From Enterobacter chengduensis (lineage in GTDB: Bacteria > Pseudomonadota > Gammaproteobacteria > Enterobacterales > Enterobacteriaceae): a DNA stretch of 64,000 bases. The position numbers were made by a program, and so were the translations under genes. Shown in pieces: positions 26,010-36,844 of this stretch (positions are counted from its first letter, which is position 1; every line of letters starts with the position of its first letter). Below the pieces are notes generated by a model that did no database searches, had not been told where the DNA came from, and was given only the letters and a program-made list of their open reading frames with translations. The stretch lies in contig NZ_CP043318.1 of the NCBI RefSeq assembly GCF_001984825.2, forward strand, positions 434,001 to 498,000, written 5' to 3'.

Positions 26010-28148
26010 ATGGAAATTGAAATTAATTGCTGTAATAACATCGATAAAGCAAATATAACTCTGGCAGAAAAAAAACTAAATATTAAATTTGCGCCTAACG
26101 GCACCGGAAAAAGCACCATTTCCCGCGCGATTCAGTGTACGGTAAACGGGGATGAACAGGGTCTCAGCGACCTGCTTCCGTTTAGATACCGTGGTTCTAA
26201 TCCCGATGCAGTACAGCCTAGGGTAACTGGTGTCGATGGCCTGCAAAACGTCATGTGCTTTAATGAAAAATATGTCGATCAATTCACTTTTCAACCAGAC
26301 GAGTTAGTAAGTAATAGTTTTGACATCTTCATCAAAAGTGAAGCGTATCACGAGACAGAACGCGAAATCGAAGCCATGGTCGTGGCCATACGGCAGCAGT
26401 TTGCTGATAACGTCGGGCTTGAAGAATTCATCACGCACCTGGGGGAACTCAGCGCCGCATTTAAGCTGAGTAGTACCGGGATTGCAAAAACGTCTACCGG
26501 TATGAAAGGCTTATCCGCTGGCAACAAGCTTCAGCACATTCCCGACGGTTTGGAATCTTATAAGCCGTACATCCAAAGTAAAAGCAGCGTAGAGTGGATC
26601 GAGTGGCAGACCCGGGGGTATGAGAAATTCTCCGCGCTATCCGACGGCTGCTGTCCGTTCTGTACTGGCGACTCCCGTGAAAAGGCCGAGCAGATTAGCC
26701 GCGTCAGCGCGGAGTATGATAAGGCTGTCATTAAAAACCTGATCGGCCTGATCGGCGTGCTAGATAAACTCGGCGAATATTTTTCAGAGCCTGCCCGTGC
26801 CCGCCTCGCTGATATTACAACCCTAAAAAGTGGGCTGGAAAAACAGCACGAAGAATATCTCGTGACAGTGAAGAAGCAGACAGACAGCCTGATAAATATG
26901 CTGAATACCCTTAAGACTCTTAACGGCTTTACGTTCAGCGCTTCAACCAACGTCAAGGCTGCACTGGAAGCCTGTCGCCTAGACGTGAAGTTTTTCCCGG
27001 AGCTGCAGTCGGATAAAACGGCCCGCACCGTAGCCAGTCTCAATACCTCTTTAGACGACCTGACGACGCAGGCCGGACGCCTGCAGGGTCAAATAAATAA
27101 GCAGCGTCAGGGCATGCAGAAGCTGATCCTCAAGCATAAAACCGATATCAATACCTTTCTGGCTTACGCAGGCTATCGTTATCAGGTGGATATCACTGGG
27201 GAAGGCGATAAATGTCGGCTGAAACTGCGCCACGAAGACTTTGAAGGCTACGTCAGCGGCGGCAGCCAGCATCTCAGCTACGGTGAACGCAACGCCTTTG
27301 CCATTGTTCTGTTTATGTATGAATGCTTAGCCAAGAAGCCAGGCCTGATCATTCTTGACGACCCGATTTCATCGTTTGATAAGAACAAGAAATTTGCCAT
27401 CCTGGAGATGCTGTTTCGCCGCAATACCGGTGAGTGCCTGAAAAATGAAACGGTACTGATGCTGACTCACGATGTTGAGCCTATTATTGATACACTGAAG
27501 TCCGTCAGGAAGCTGTTCAGTAATCTGGTTACGGCCTCACACTTGCACTACAGCGCAGGCTGCATCACCGAGCAGCTCATCGGTGAAAGTGATATCCGCA
27601 CTTTTGCTCAGATCTGCCAGTCTGTCACTGACTCTGATAGTGAAGACATCATCAAGTTGATCTATCTTCGCCGACATTATGAAATTATGGACGACCTCGG
27701 TGATGCCTATCAGGTGCTGTCAAACCTTTTTCATCACCGTGAAACGCCCATCGACACCCGTGAACCCGTTGTGCAGGGAGTGGGACATCCTGAAATGTCC
27801 GCAGAAAAAGTTGCCTTCGGCTGCCAGGCAATCGCCGATCGCATTCCCGGCTTTGACTACCAGGCCACTTTCGTTCAGCTCACCGACCCGGATCGTATAC
27901 GTGCGCTTTATCTGCTCTGCCGTAATGGCTACGAGAAACTGCAGGTGTTCAGGTTGCTTCAGACCGGACTCGAGAACGCAGTAATACGTAAATTCATGAA
28001 TGAGACCTACCACATTGAAAATGAATTTATCTGTCAGCTGGATCCTGCCCGGTTTGATCTCATTCCTGAATATGTCATCAGGGAGTGCGACGCGCTTATA
28101 CTTCCTCCTCCACCGGCAAATGACGATGCGCTGGAAGAAATTGCCTGA
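26010..28148 (+). CDS. RloC/PrrC-like AAA_13-type ATPase, putative defence protein
   Basis: A 712-residue SMC/ABC-type ATPase. Walker A is APNGTGKST (28-36). A zinc-hook-like CCPFC lies at 214-218 within a coiled-coil middle. The ABC signature is LSYGERNA (422-429), Walker B GLIILDDPISSFD, and the H-loop LTHD. The C-terminal region has R554/R555-H-Y-E558 and N572-L-F-H-H, recalling the Arg-x3-Glu and His set of PrrC/RloC anticodon nucleases; this match is by eye and spacing differs. Such proteins act as suicidal tRNA-cutting defences. It stands alone, with a spacer on each side holding the repeated palindrome. Confidence 0.68.
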   Translation: MEIEINCCNNIDKANITLAEKKLNIKFAPNGTGKSTISRAIQCTVNGDEQGLSDLLPFRYRGSNPDAVQPRVTGVDGLQNVMCFNEKYVDQFTFQPDELVSNSFDIFIKSEAYHETEREIEAMVVAIRQQFADNVGLEEFITHLGELSAAFKLSSTGIAKTSTGMKGLSAGNKLQHIPDGLESYKPYIQSKSSVEWIEWQTRGYEKFSALSDGCCPFCTGDSREKAEQISRVSAEYDKAVIKNLIGLIGVLDKLGEYFSEPARARLADITTLKSGLEKQHEEYLVTVKKQTDSLINMLNTLKTLNGFTFSASTNVKAALEACRLDVKFFPELQSDKTARTVASLNTSLDDLTTQAGRLQGQINKQRQGMQKLILKHKTDINTFLAYAGYRYQVDITGEGDKCRLKLRHEDFEGYVSGGSQHLSYGERNAFAIVLFMYECLAKKPGLIILDDPISSFDKNKKFAILEMLFRRNTGECLKNETVLMLTHDVEPIIDTLKSVRKLFSNLVTASHLHYSAGCITEQLIGESDIRTFAQICQSVTDSDSEDIIKLIYLRRHYEIMDDLGDAYQVLSNLFHHRETPIDTREPVVQGVGHPEMSAEKVAFGCQAIADRIPGFDYQATFVQLTDPDRIRALYLLCRNGYEKLQVFRLLQTGLENAVIRKFMNETYHIENEFICQLDPARFDLIPEYVIRECDALILPPPPANDDALEEIA

Positions 28149-28428
28149 CCTGTCGGAGGCGCGAGTATATTAATGCGCTTCAGTTTTCAGTGCGGCTCCA
28201 GTCAGGGCCAATAACCACCAGCAGGCGATTACGGTCTGTTACCCGGACCGTTTTCCCCTACCGCAGCGACCTGATGAGCTTCCGGCCTCGCGGCTGGGCC
28301 TGACATTCAGAGTGCTGACTGTACCAAGGCAGCGCCACCTCAAGGGAGCAGGAAGGCGACAGGATACATGATCTTGCACGGTAATCGGATGCATTACGGT
28401 AAGCAATTCCATCACATGAAGATAAACA

Positions 28429-28677
28429 ATGAACCATCCTGAAATTCACGTCAAAGACTGGATTGATGTGGGCAATCGTGAGTGTGTGGTGCAACGACTT
28501 CTTCCTCCAGTGTCTCCCGTCGGCGTCTGTATTGTTGTTCTGAATAAAACCAAACCGACCACCCGGATCGCTGGTTGGAAAGGTGAAAAGTGGTACTTCA
28601 TGCCCAGCCATGACTTTGGTGGCTATGCAGATGAGTATGATCCCTGTGTACGTGAACTGAAACGGGGCCGTCGCTGA
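28429..28677 (+). CDS. Hypothetical protein, 82 residues
   Basis: An open frame starting at an ATG with a weak purine-rich upstream stretch. The product has a plausible globular composition: two Trp-rich segments (VKDWIDVGNREC, GWKGEKWYFMPSHDF) and a basic tail. No family was recognised. It may be a small partner of the upstream ATPase, but 280 bp separate them and no operon is evident. Confidence 0.5.
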   Translation: MNHPEIHVKDWIDVGNRECVVQRLLPPVSPVGVCIVVLNKTKPTTRIAGWKGEKWYFMPSHDFGGYADEYDPCVRELKRGRR

Positions 28678-29061
28678 CCCCACGAGGTAATGTAGTGCAA
28701 CTGCGTTTAGGCCAGACTACACGTCACAACACAAGGGCTGCATTCTGATGTTGACCATAACGCATTGTGATGTAGCAATGTCCGCTTTTGGCACGAAGCA
28801 GACAAACTAGATTATCCGTGGCTATTCAATAAGCTTGCAAAGCAAGGTTTCTCCTTCATGAGGTGGCCTGCTCACTTCGCTTTATCTGGTGATAGTGAAC
28901 CATCAGGTATTTATTACATACAAGGGAAGGGGGCAGGTTTCATTATTAAAAGGTTAATTATTAAGGTTTTAATAAATTAATGATGAAACAACTCACCAAA
29001 GTAATGAAAAACTAAGGTGAGTTGGAATTACACAAGCTCTACTTATCAAAATTCATTCGGG
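28678..29061. other. Gap without a supported gene
   Basis: It contains the third copy of the short palindrome and AT-rich DNA near 28950, but no coding frame or RNA that I can support. Confidence 0.45.
28779..28804. repeat. Short repeated palindrome, copy 3
   Basis: TGTCCGCTTTTGG then CACGAAGCAGACA, differing from the copy at 25797 at two positions. It is preceded by GTAGCAA, as in the first copy. Confidence 0.75.
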
Positions 29062-29424
29062 TTATTCTTCAGCTATGTGAAATACCATGTCCTGAAGAAC
29101 ATGACTTACATGGTGATCCATTATGCTATAAAATATGTACTTACCCTTTCTCTCTCCGCGAACAAGCCTTGCACTTCGTAACAACCTCAGATGATGACTG
29201 ACCAGAGATTGTGATAACTGGAGCGACTCAGCAATGTCGCCTACAGAGACCGAACCACGCATACAGTAAAGCAGGATTCGTAGTCTTGACTGGTCCCCCA
29301 GTAGATGGAAAATCTCGGAAAGTTGCCCAATGTCGTTTTGCGAGAGCATTGATAGATCTGGCTCCGCGACATGATCTGTCGCGGAACAGTCTTGTATGTT
29401 GCCGCAATCTGATGTGCTGGACAT
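29062..29424 (-). CDS. ArsR/SmtB-family metal repressor
   Basis: A 120-residue winged-helix repressor: dimer helix LSEIFHLLGDQSRLRIL, recognition helix SQSLVSHHLRLLRSARLV and wing RKGKYIFYSI. The alpha3 ELCVCD-type cysteines are absent (GSVSVGD). Helix alpha5 has DHHVSHV...FHIAEE, the D/H...H/E arrangement used for zinc by CzrA/SmtB-type sensors. It lies 45 bp downstream of the CDF exporter in the same direction, and a matching operator lies before the exporter. It should repress that operon until zinc (or cobalt/cadmium) rises. Confidence 0.85.
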   Translation of the reverse strand: MSSTSDCGNIQDCSATDHVAEPDLSMLSQNDIGQLSEIFHLLGDQSRLRILLYCMRGSVSVGDIAESLQLSQSLVSHHLRLLRSARLVRGERKGKYIFYSIMDHHVSHVLQDMVFHIAEE

Positions 29425-29469
29425 TATGATTCTCCCTCCTAAATTGATAGTGCATCACCAGAGGCCTGA

Positions 29470-30474
<1,005 letters not shown>

Positions 30475-30514
30475 AGGGCCTCAAGCGGTTGGTTATACAT
30501 GATGCCTTCAATAT

Positions 30515-30536
30515 AACATATGAATATGTGTTCATG
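30515..30536 (-). promoter_or_regulatory. SmtB/CzrA-type operator before the CDF exporter
   Basis: On the minus strand the sequence TGAACACATATTCATAT matches the ArsR/SmtB zinc-sensor operator (TGAACA..TATTCA.AT). It lies about 40 bp before the exporter start. Confidence 0.72.
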
Positions 30537-30592
30537 TAAAGGGTTTTTATATCCATTCCTTCCACGGCATCGGCATGTTCAAAATAATGCGC

Positions 30593-30623
30593 TTGACCTT
30601 CCCACGATGGTAAGCCTTAAGGT
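30593..30623 (+). promoter_or_regulatory. GolS/CueR-type MerR promoter of golT
   Basis: TTGACC (30593-30598), 19-bp spacer with dyad ACCTTCCCAC...GGTAAGCC, and TAAGGT (30618-30623). It has the layout of copA and golT promoters. Confidence 0.82.
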
Positions 30624-30659
30624 TGTTCTTTATCTGACCATAACGATGAGAAATACATC

Positions 30660-33155
30660 ATGAGCATTCAAAAAAAACAGCATTCTAATGATGGTGAAAC
30701 TCAAGTCAGCTTGCCCATTGAGGGAATGACTTGTGCAAGCTGCGTTGGACGAGTTGAAGCCGCTCTGGCTAAGGTTGAAGGCGTACAAAACGTAAGCGTT
30801 AACCTTGCAACAGAGCGTGCAGATATCCGCCTAAATGCATTCGTTAATCGTATGGCGTTGGTTGAAGCAGTTGAAAAGGTTGGTTATGAGGTTCCTCAAG
30901 CTTCTGTAGAGTTATCAGTTCAGGGCATGACATGTGCATCATGCGTAGGGCGTGTCGAAAAATCGCTCCGAGCGGTTAAAGGTGTAAAAGAAGCCACTGT
31001 TAATTTAGCGACTGAAAGAGCTACTGTACGTGGAACCGCAGGAGTTGATGACCTCATAACTGCTATCGAAAAAATCGGTTATGAAGCCAGCCTGGTTGAT
31101 AACCAAAGCCAGAATAATGATAGTGCCGCAGAAAAAAAAGATGCTGAAAAGGTTGCGTTGAAGAAAGATTTAGTTCTGGCGACCGTACTTGCGTTACCAG
31201 TATTTATTCTGGAAATGGGGTCGCATGTGATACCGGGAATGCATCAATGGATAATGGATACCATTGGGCTCCAGGAAAGCTGGTATCTCCAGTTTGTATT
31301 AACATTGCTGGTGTTGGCTATTCCGGGGCGGCGCTTTTACCTGAAAGGTATTCCCGCGTTATTAAGACTTGGCCCAGACATGAACTCTCTCGTCTCCGTC
31401 GGGACTCTCGCTGCATTCGGTTATTCAATGATTGCGACCTTTGCTCCAGGTCTTTTGCCTCAAGGTACCGTCAATGTGTATTACGAAGCTGCTGCGGTAA
31501 TCGTCGCTCTTATTCTTTTAGGACGATTTATGGAGGCGCGAGCTAAAGGTCGAACGTCTGAGGCTATCAAGCGTTTGGTTGGATTGCAGGCCAAAGAGGC
31601 GCATGTGCTGCGTAACGGCATTGTCATCGATATTCCCATTAGTGATGTAGCCCTTGATGACATTATCGAAGTTCGACCAGGTGAGCGGATACCTGTTGAT
31701 GGTGAGGTGAGTGAAGGAACAAGTTTTGTCGATGAATCGATGATAACGGGGGAGCCTATCCCCGTCGAGAAAGTTCCCGGAAGCTTAATGGTTGGCGGGA
31801 CTGTTAACCAGAAAGGAGCATTGAGGTTGCGTGCAACAGCCGTTGGTGGCCAGACGATGTTGTCACAAATAATCAGAATGGTAGAGCAAGCCCAGGGCTC
31901 TAAACTACCTATACAAGCCGTGGTCGATAAGGTGACATTATGGTTTGTTCCTGTGGTGATGCTGGCAGCGTTGTTAACTTTCCTTGCCTGGTTAACATTT
32001 GGGCCATCACCGGCCCTGTCTTTCGCACTGGTTAATGCCGTGGCTGTATTGATCATTGCCTGCCCATGTGCAATGGGATTGGCTACCCCAACCTCTATCA
32101 TGGTAGGTACTGGGCGTGGTGCAGAAATGGGGATCTTGTTCCGTAAGGGAGAAGCTCTGCAGTTGCTTAAAGATGCCAGGGTTGTCGCTGTAGACAAAAC
32201 AGGTACTTTGACTGAAGGGCGCCCAGTAATGACAGACCTGGAGTTGGCCGAAGGGTTTGAGCTTGACTTAGTATTAGCAAAAGTTGCCGCTGTTGAATCA
32301 CGTTCGGAACATCCTATTGCCCGCGCTATCGTTGAAGCTGCTCTAGGAAAAGAGATATCGCTGCCAGCGTTGACTGAGTTTGATTCAATTACTGGGATGG
32401 GCGTCAGGGCTACCGTAGACGGAGAGCGCGTAGAGGTCGGGGCCGATCGATTTATGCGTGAGTTAGGCTTGGATATCGAGTATTTTTCAAAGACTGCGAT
32501 ACGCCTTGGAAACGAAGGAAAATCGCCACTCTATGTTGCTATTGATGGACGTCTGGCTGCCATTATCGCAGTCGCTGACCCTATTAAATCAAGTACGCCG
32601 ATTGCCATAAATGCATTGCACCAACTGGGGCTCAAAGTCGCAATGATTACCGGTGACAATGCCAATACAGCAAATGCGATTGCGAGACAGCTTGGTATTG
32701 ATGAAGTGGTTGCCGAAGTGTTGCCAGAAGGGAAAGTTGAAGCAGTTCGTCGGTTGAAGGAGTCTTACGGTAAGGTCGCTTATGTTGGTGATGGCATTAA
32801 TGATGCCCCAGCTTTAGCCGTGGCAGATATTGGGCTTGCAATTGGTACAGGTACCGATATAGCGGTGGAATCTGCTGATGTTGTCTTAATGTCCGGCAAC
32901 CTACAGGGTGTGCCTAATGCTATTGGATTGTCTAAGGCAACCATAGGTAACATCAGGCAAAATCTTTTTTGGGCGTTTGGTTATAATGCCGCATTGATCC
33001 CTGTAGCAGCAGGCCTGCTGTACCCTGCCTATGGATTGCTGCTTTCACCAATCTTTGCTGCAGGCGCGATGGCGCTATCCAGTGTATTTGTCCTGGGCAA
33101 CGCACTTCGTTTGCGTCGGTTCCAGCCTCCGCTGGCAGAAGACTCTGAGCACTAA
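30660..33155 (+). CDS. golT: Copper/gold P1B-type ATPase (GolT/CopA-like)
   Basis: An 831-residue exporter of monovalent soft metals (Cu+, Ag+, Au+). Two N-terminal HMA domains each carry GMTCASC (around residues 22 and 91). Then come eight helices with the transport motif ACPCAMG, the phosphorylation site DKTGT, the actuator TGEP and the hinge GDGINDAP. It is followed 13 bp later by the golS regulator and preceded by a GolS-type promoter, matching the Salmonella golTS arrangement. CopA is the close alternative name; the GolB and GolS partners favour GolT. Confidence 0.88.
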   Translation: MSIQKKQHSNDGETQVSLPIEGMTCASCVGRVEAALAKVEGVQNVSVNLATERADIRLNAFVNRMALVEAVEKVGYEVPQASVELSVQGMTCASCVGRVEKSLRAVKGVKEATVNLATERATVRGTAGVDDLITAIEKIGYEASLVDNQSQNNDSAAEKKDAEKVALKKDLVLATVLALPVFILEMGSHVIPGMHQWIMDTIGLQESWYLQFVLTLLVLAIPGRRFYLKGIPALLRLGPDMNSLVSVGTLAAFGYSMIATFAPGLLPQGTVNVYYEAAAVIVALILLGRFMEARAKGRTSEAIKRLVGLQAKEAHVLRNGIVIDIPISDVALDDIIEVRPGERIPVDGEVSEGTSFVDESMITGEPIPVEKVPGSLMVGGTVNQKGALRLRATAVGGQTMLSQIIRMVEQAQGSKLPIQAVVDKVTLWFVPVVMLAALLTFLAWLTFGPSPALSFALVNAVAVLIIACPCAMGLATPTSIMVGTGRGAEMGILFRKGEALQLLKDARVVAVDKTGTLTEGRPVMTDLELAEGFELDLVLAKVAAVESRSEHPIARAIVEAALGKEISLPALTEFDSITGMGVRATVDGERVEVGADRFMRELGLDIEYFSKTAIRLGNEGKSPLYVAIDGRLAAIIAVADPIKSSTPIAINALHQLGLKVAMITGDNANTANAIARQLGIDEVVAEVLPEGKVEAVRRLKESYGKVAYVGDGINDAPALAVADIGLAIGTGTDIAVESADVVLMSGNLQGVPNAIGLSKATIGNIRQNLFWAFGYNAALIPVAAGLLYPAYGLLLSPIFAAGAMALSSVFVLGNALRLRRFQPPLAEDSEH

Positions 33156-33168
33156 GAAAAGGGGAGCT

Positions 33169-33633
33169 ATGAACATTGGTAAAGCATCGAACGAATCAGG
33201 AATCTCCGCAAAGATGATTCGCTATTACGAGCAAATTGGTCTGATTCCTGCTACTGGCCGTACCGAAGCGGGCTACCGTGATTATGCACCCAATGATGTC
33301 CATCGTCTGATTTTTATCCGCAGTGCGCGCGATCTTGGTTTTTCTCTTGAAGAGATAGCCGATTTGCTCAAGTTATGGAATGACAAATCTCGCCAGAGCG
33401 CCGATGTTAAACGTCTGGCACAAGAGCATATGGATGATTTAGAGCGACGTATGGAAAATATGCGACGAATGGCAGATACACTCAGAGCTCTGATCAAAAG
33501 CTGTGCTGGGGATGAGCGAGTTGAATGCCCAATACTCCAGACATTAATGACCGCTGATGCTAAAAGCCATCCTGGTAAGAGAGAAGGGGCAGTGCAACGT
33601 CGTTCTCGTGGTAACGAAATGGAAAAAGCCTGA
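33169..33633 (+). CDS. golS: MerR-family gold/copper regulator GolS
   Basis: A 154-residue MerR activator: N-terminal winged helix (SAKMIRYYEQIGLIPA), dimerisation helix rich in Arg/Gln/Ala, and a metal loop with two cysteines (SCAGDERVECPIL). In GolS and CueR this C-x-C-type loop binds Au+ or Cu+. The ATG at 33169, with GGGGAG just before it, gives the family-typical MNIGK start. The tail (AVQRRSRGNEM) resembles Salmonella GolS. It should activate the three GolS-type promoters in this window. Confidence 0.87.
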   Translation: MNIGKASNESGISAKMIRYYEQIGLIPATGRTEAGYRDYAPNDVHRLIFIRSARDLGFSLEEIADLLKLWNDKSRQSADVKRLAQEHMDDLERRMENMRRMADTLRALIKSCAGDERVECPILQTLMTADAKSHPGKREGAVQRRSRGNEMEKA

Positions 33634-33722
33634 CCCCTTATTTTAAGGGCATGATGGCGTAGCACAAAGCTGTATGGGCTTGTGTTACGCCATCAGTCTA
33701 ATCAACTTATAAGCGCACACCA

Positions 33723-34175
33723 CTAATGCACACCCCCCAAGTGGTCAGTTGGTACGGTTAAAGGAAGATCACCATTCTCTTCATCAGCAGTCAATTTCTG
33801 TACTATCCCGCATTCGTCCACGCTCCGGTCTGAGCTGCAATAGTTATTAAGTTCTTTGAGTTGTATTTCCAGGGCTATTAATTCTTTAATACGATGCTGA
33901 ACATGAGTGAGATGGGCACTGATTATTGCATCAATGGGGCCACAGTCTTTACCGTGATTATTCATTGCCAGTAGCAATGCACGTATTTCCTCATGGGTCA
34001 TATCAAGAGAGCGGCAGCGTCGGATAAATAATAACTTTTCCAGATGAGTATTGTTGTAACGGCGATAGTTATTTTCAATATCTCTTAATGGAGCCTGAAG
34101 TAATCCTTCTTTCTCATAGTACCGAATAGTTTCCACCGGACAATCCGCCTTACGGGCCAATTCACCAATTTTCAT
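33723..34175 (-). CDS. PbrR/CadR/ZntR-like MerR regulator (Pb/Cd type)
   Basis: A 150-residue MerR protein divergent from the CadA-type ATPase. DNA-binding region: KIGELARKADCPVETIRYYE. The expected metal cysteines of PbrR/CadR are present: one in the N-terminal ADCP, one at the start of the dimer helix (GKDCGP), and two in the loop (NNYCSSDRSVDECGI). That set separates it from copper-type sensors. Its target dyad in the shared promoter (ACCCTCTA...TAGGGT) is repeated before six other transcripts in this window, suggesting it rules a wide local regulon. Confidence 0.85.
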   Translation of the reverse strand: MKIGELARKADCPVETIRYYEKEGLLQAPLRDIENNYRRYNNTHLEKLLFIRRCRSLDMTHEEIRALLLAMNNHGKDCGPIDAIISAHLTHVQHRIKELIALEIQLKELNNYCSSDRSVDECGIVQKLTADEENGDLPLTVPTDHLGGVH

Positions 34176-34193
34176 GCCTCCCCCCTTATGCGC

Positions 34194-34224
34194 TTGACCC
34201 TCTAGTTAGATTAGGGTCTTTAAT
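34194..34224 (+). promoter_or_regulatory. PbrR/CadR-type MerR promoter of the CadA-like ATPase
   Basis: TTGACC (34194-34199), 19-bp spacer with dyad ACCCTCTAG...TTAGGGT, and TTTAAT (34219-34224). It is the reference copy of the operator found at 16753, 19977, 37675, 46163, 47182 and 47750. Confidence 0.87.
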
Positions 34225-34250
34225 CGTCAGTATAGTTAACAGATGAGGCA

Positions 34251-36752
34251 ATGAAAATGAGTGGTGGTGTAAAAAATAGCAAAAACCCTGCAGGAGACGA
34301 AGCGGCTAGTTGCTGTGAAACGTTCAATTTAGGGACAGGACTCCGGGTTAAGAATACTGGTGAATCACATAAAGCAAATGATCATGCACATGATCAGCAG
34401 GCTCATAATCACAAGAAATGCAGTGATGATCATTCCCATGAAGGTCATAACCATGAAGGCCATAACCATGAAGGCCATAATCATGATGCCCATAGCCATG
34501 GCGGCGAAGGGCATTCGCATGATGAGCATAATCATAAGGGATGTAACCATGCTCATGCCGCGCAAGAGCATTCTCATGAAGGCCACGATCACGGCCATGA
34601 GGGGGATTGTTGCTCCGCTGCTCCAGAACAATTGAGTAGCCTAGGGGGCTCGCAGGTTGTGGCTGGTGGATTACGGACAGAAATTCGCATTATGCAGATG
34701 GATTGTCCTGTTGAAGAAAATCTTATCAAAAAGAAACTGGGTGGAATGAGCGCTGTTAAAGAGCTTGATTTCAACCTGATGCAGCGTGTTTTGACTGTAA
34801 CCCATACACCGGATTCGCTTGAAGCTATCATGGCTGCAATTCGCTCGTTGGGATTCGCGCCAGAAGTCTCTGATAATACTAGCGGCAAGAAAAATACCCA
34901 GGAGAAAAAAAAGCCCTGGTGGCCATTAGCTCTTGCTGGCGTAGCTGCTCTTGCAGCCGAAGTGATGCACTGGGCTGATATGCCTGACTGGCTAGAAGCT
35001 GGGTTGGCTTTGATAGCAGTGCTTTCTTGTGGTCTGACAACCTACAAAAAAGGTTGGATTTCGATTCGCAATGGCAACTTGAATATCAATGCACTAATGA
35101 GTATTGCCGTTACTGGGGCTTTGGTCCTTGGGCAGTGGCCAGAAGCGGCGATGGTTATGGTGTTATTCACCATTGCCGAGCTGATAGAAGCCAAATCACT
35201 TGATAGAGCCAGAAATGCAATAGGTTCCCTGATGAACCTGACTCCTGAAACTGCAATGGTCCAACAAGCTGATGGAACATGGCAGGAAGTTGACGCCAGT
35301 AGCGTACAACCGGGCAGTATTGTCAGGGTAAAACCAGGTGAACGAATTGGTCTCGACGGAGAAATCGTCAAAGGCCAAACCACCATTAACCAAGCTCCAA
35401 TTACAGGTGAAAGTATGCCTGTCGATAAAATTGCGGGCGATGCTGTATTTGCTGGAACAATAAATCAGTCAGGCTCTTTTGAATATAAAGTCACTGCAGC
35501 TGCAAATAATACAACCCTTGCTCGCATCATTCATGCCGTTGAGCAGGCGCAAGGCGCCAAAGCAGCTACACAACGTTTTGTTGACCGCTTTTCCCAGATT
35601 TATACCCCCGTCGTTATGGGTATTGCTGTTGCGGTTGCTGTATTGCCACCATTGTTTGGGGCAGGAACATGGCAGGAGTGGATCTATAAAGCTTTAGTTA
35701 TGCTTGTCATTGCGTGTCCATGTGCCCTGGTTATTTCTACGCCAGTAACGATTGTTAGTGGACTTACTGCAGCTGCTCGCAAAGGGATTCTCATTAAAGG
35801 CGGTGTTTATCTTGAGCAGGGACGTAAGCTAAAAGCCCTTGCGCTGGATAAAACAGGAACTATTACCTATGGGAAACCAGTACAAACCGACGTAATGGTA
35901 TTCAATGGGTGGAGCGAGCGTGAAGTTCGTACTACTGCAGCTAGTCTCGCTAGTTACTCTGATCACCCTGTTTCACTGGCAATTGTGAATGCTTCTGCTG
36001 ATTTGAAAAAGCAGGATGTTGACAGCTTTGAAGCGATTGTTGGGCGAGGTGTGCATGGCGCGATTACAGGTAAGGATTTTTACCTTGGTAACCTGCGTTT
36101 GACTGAAGAACACTTTAATTGTCCATCAGAGATTAAAGCAACAGTACAAAGGCTGGAAAGCCAGGGTAAAACAGTTATTTTACTCAATGATGGTAAGCAA
36201 GTGCTTGGGTTGTTCGCTGTTGCTGATACTGTTAAAAACAGCAGCCGTGAAGCGATTGAACAACTTCATGAACTTGGCGTTAAAACTATTATGCTGACTG
36301 GTGATAACCCACATACAGCTAAAGCAATCGCATCTCAGGTTGGAATCGATGAGGCTCGAGGGAATCAATTGCCAGAAGATAAACATCGTGCAGTTGAAGA
36401 GCATTCACGGATTGGAATCACTGGGATGGTTGGTGATGGTATCAATGATGCACCGGCTCTGGCTGCAGCTGATATCGGTTTTGCTATGGGCGCAATGGGT
36501 ACTGATACGGCGATTGAAACTGCAGATGTAGCCTTAATGGATGATGACCTGCGTAAAATCCCAGCCTTTGTAAAATTATCCCGACAAACGTACAGCTTAC
36601 TCGTGCAAAATATCAGCCTCGCTCTAGGTATTAAAGCCGTATTCCTTGTACTCACGCTCATGGGAATGGGAACTATGTGGATGGCTGTATTTGCTGATGT
36701 TGGTGCCAGTCTTCTGGTTGTGGCAAATGGCCTGAGGTTATTACGAAAATAA
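34251..36752 (+). CDS. cadA: Zn/Cd/Pb-transporting P1B-type ATPase with His-rich N-terminus
   Basis: An 833-residue ATPase of the CadA/ZntA/PbrA type. Residues about 40-115 are a histidine-rich extension with imperfect repeats of five residues (HEGHN). Next is one HMA domain with MDCPVEE, then the membrane part with ACPCAL, DKTGTI, TGESMP and GDGINDAP. The MDCP plus CPC pattern with divalent-type helices indicates export of Zn2+, Cd2+ or Pb2+. A second ATG two codons in is an alternative start with better spacing from GAGG. It is divergently paired with a PbrR/CadR-like regulator. Confidence 0.9.
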   Translation: MKMSGGVKNSKNPAGDEAASCCETFNLGTGLRVKNTGESHKANDHAHDQQAHNHKKCSDDHSHEGHNHEGHNHEGHNHDAHSHGGEGHSHDEHNHKGCNHAHAAQEHSHEGHDHGHEGDCCSAAPEQLSSLGGSQVVAGGLRTEIRIMQMDCPVEENLIKKKLGGMSAVKELDFNLMQRVLTVTHTPDSLEAIMAAIRSLGFAPEVSDNTSGKKNTQEKKKPWWPLALAGVAALAAEVMHWADMPDWLEAGLALIAVLSCGLTTYKKGWISIRNGNLNINALMSIAVTGALVLGQWPEAAMVMVLFTIAELIEAKSLDRARNAIGSLMNLTPETAMVQQADGTWQEVDASSVQPGSIVRVKPGERIGLDGEIVKGQTTINQAPITGESMPVDKIAGDAVFAGTINQSGSFEYKVTAAANNTTLARIIHAVEQAQGAKAATQRFVDRFSQIYTPVVMGIAVAVAVLPPLFGAGTWQEWIYKALVMLVIACPCALVISTPVTIVSGLTAAARKGILIKGGVYLEQGRKLKALALDKTGTITYGKPVQTDVMVFNGWSEREVRTTAASLASYSDHPVSLAIVNASADLKKQDVDSFEAIVGRGVHGAITGKDFYLGNLRLTEEHFNCPSEIKATVQRLESQGKTVILLNDGKQVLGLFAVADTVKNSSREAIEQLHELGVKTIMLTGDNPHTAKAIASQVGIDEARGNQLPEDKHRAVEEHSRIGITGMVGDGINDAPALAAADIGFAMGAMGTDTAIETADVALMDDDLRKIPAFVKLSRQTYSLLVQNISLALGIKAVFLVLTLMGMGTMWMAVFADVGASLLVVANGLRLLRK

Positions 36753-36844
36753 AGAGTTGGGTCCCTGAGTTCTTCATGGATGACAGACTCAGAGACCGTA
36801 TTCTGGTTTGAATATATTCATAGAATATGGTTTGGGGGGAGAGA

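Noticed and set aside
29062..29424. Arsenic operon (ArsR)
   Set aside because: The repressor lacks the arsenic-type cysteine pair, has a zinc-type alpha5 site, and is paired with a CDF exporter, not ArsB/ArsC.
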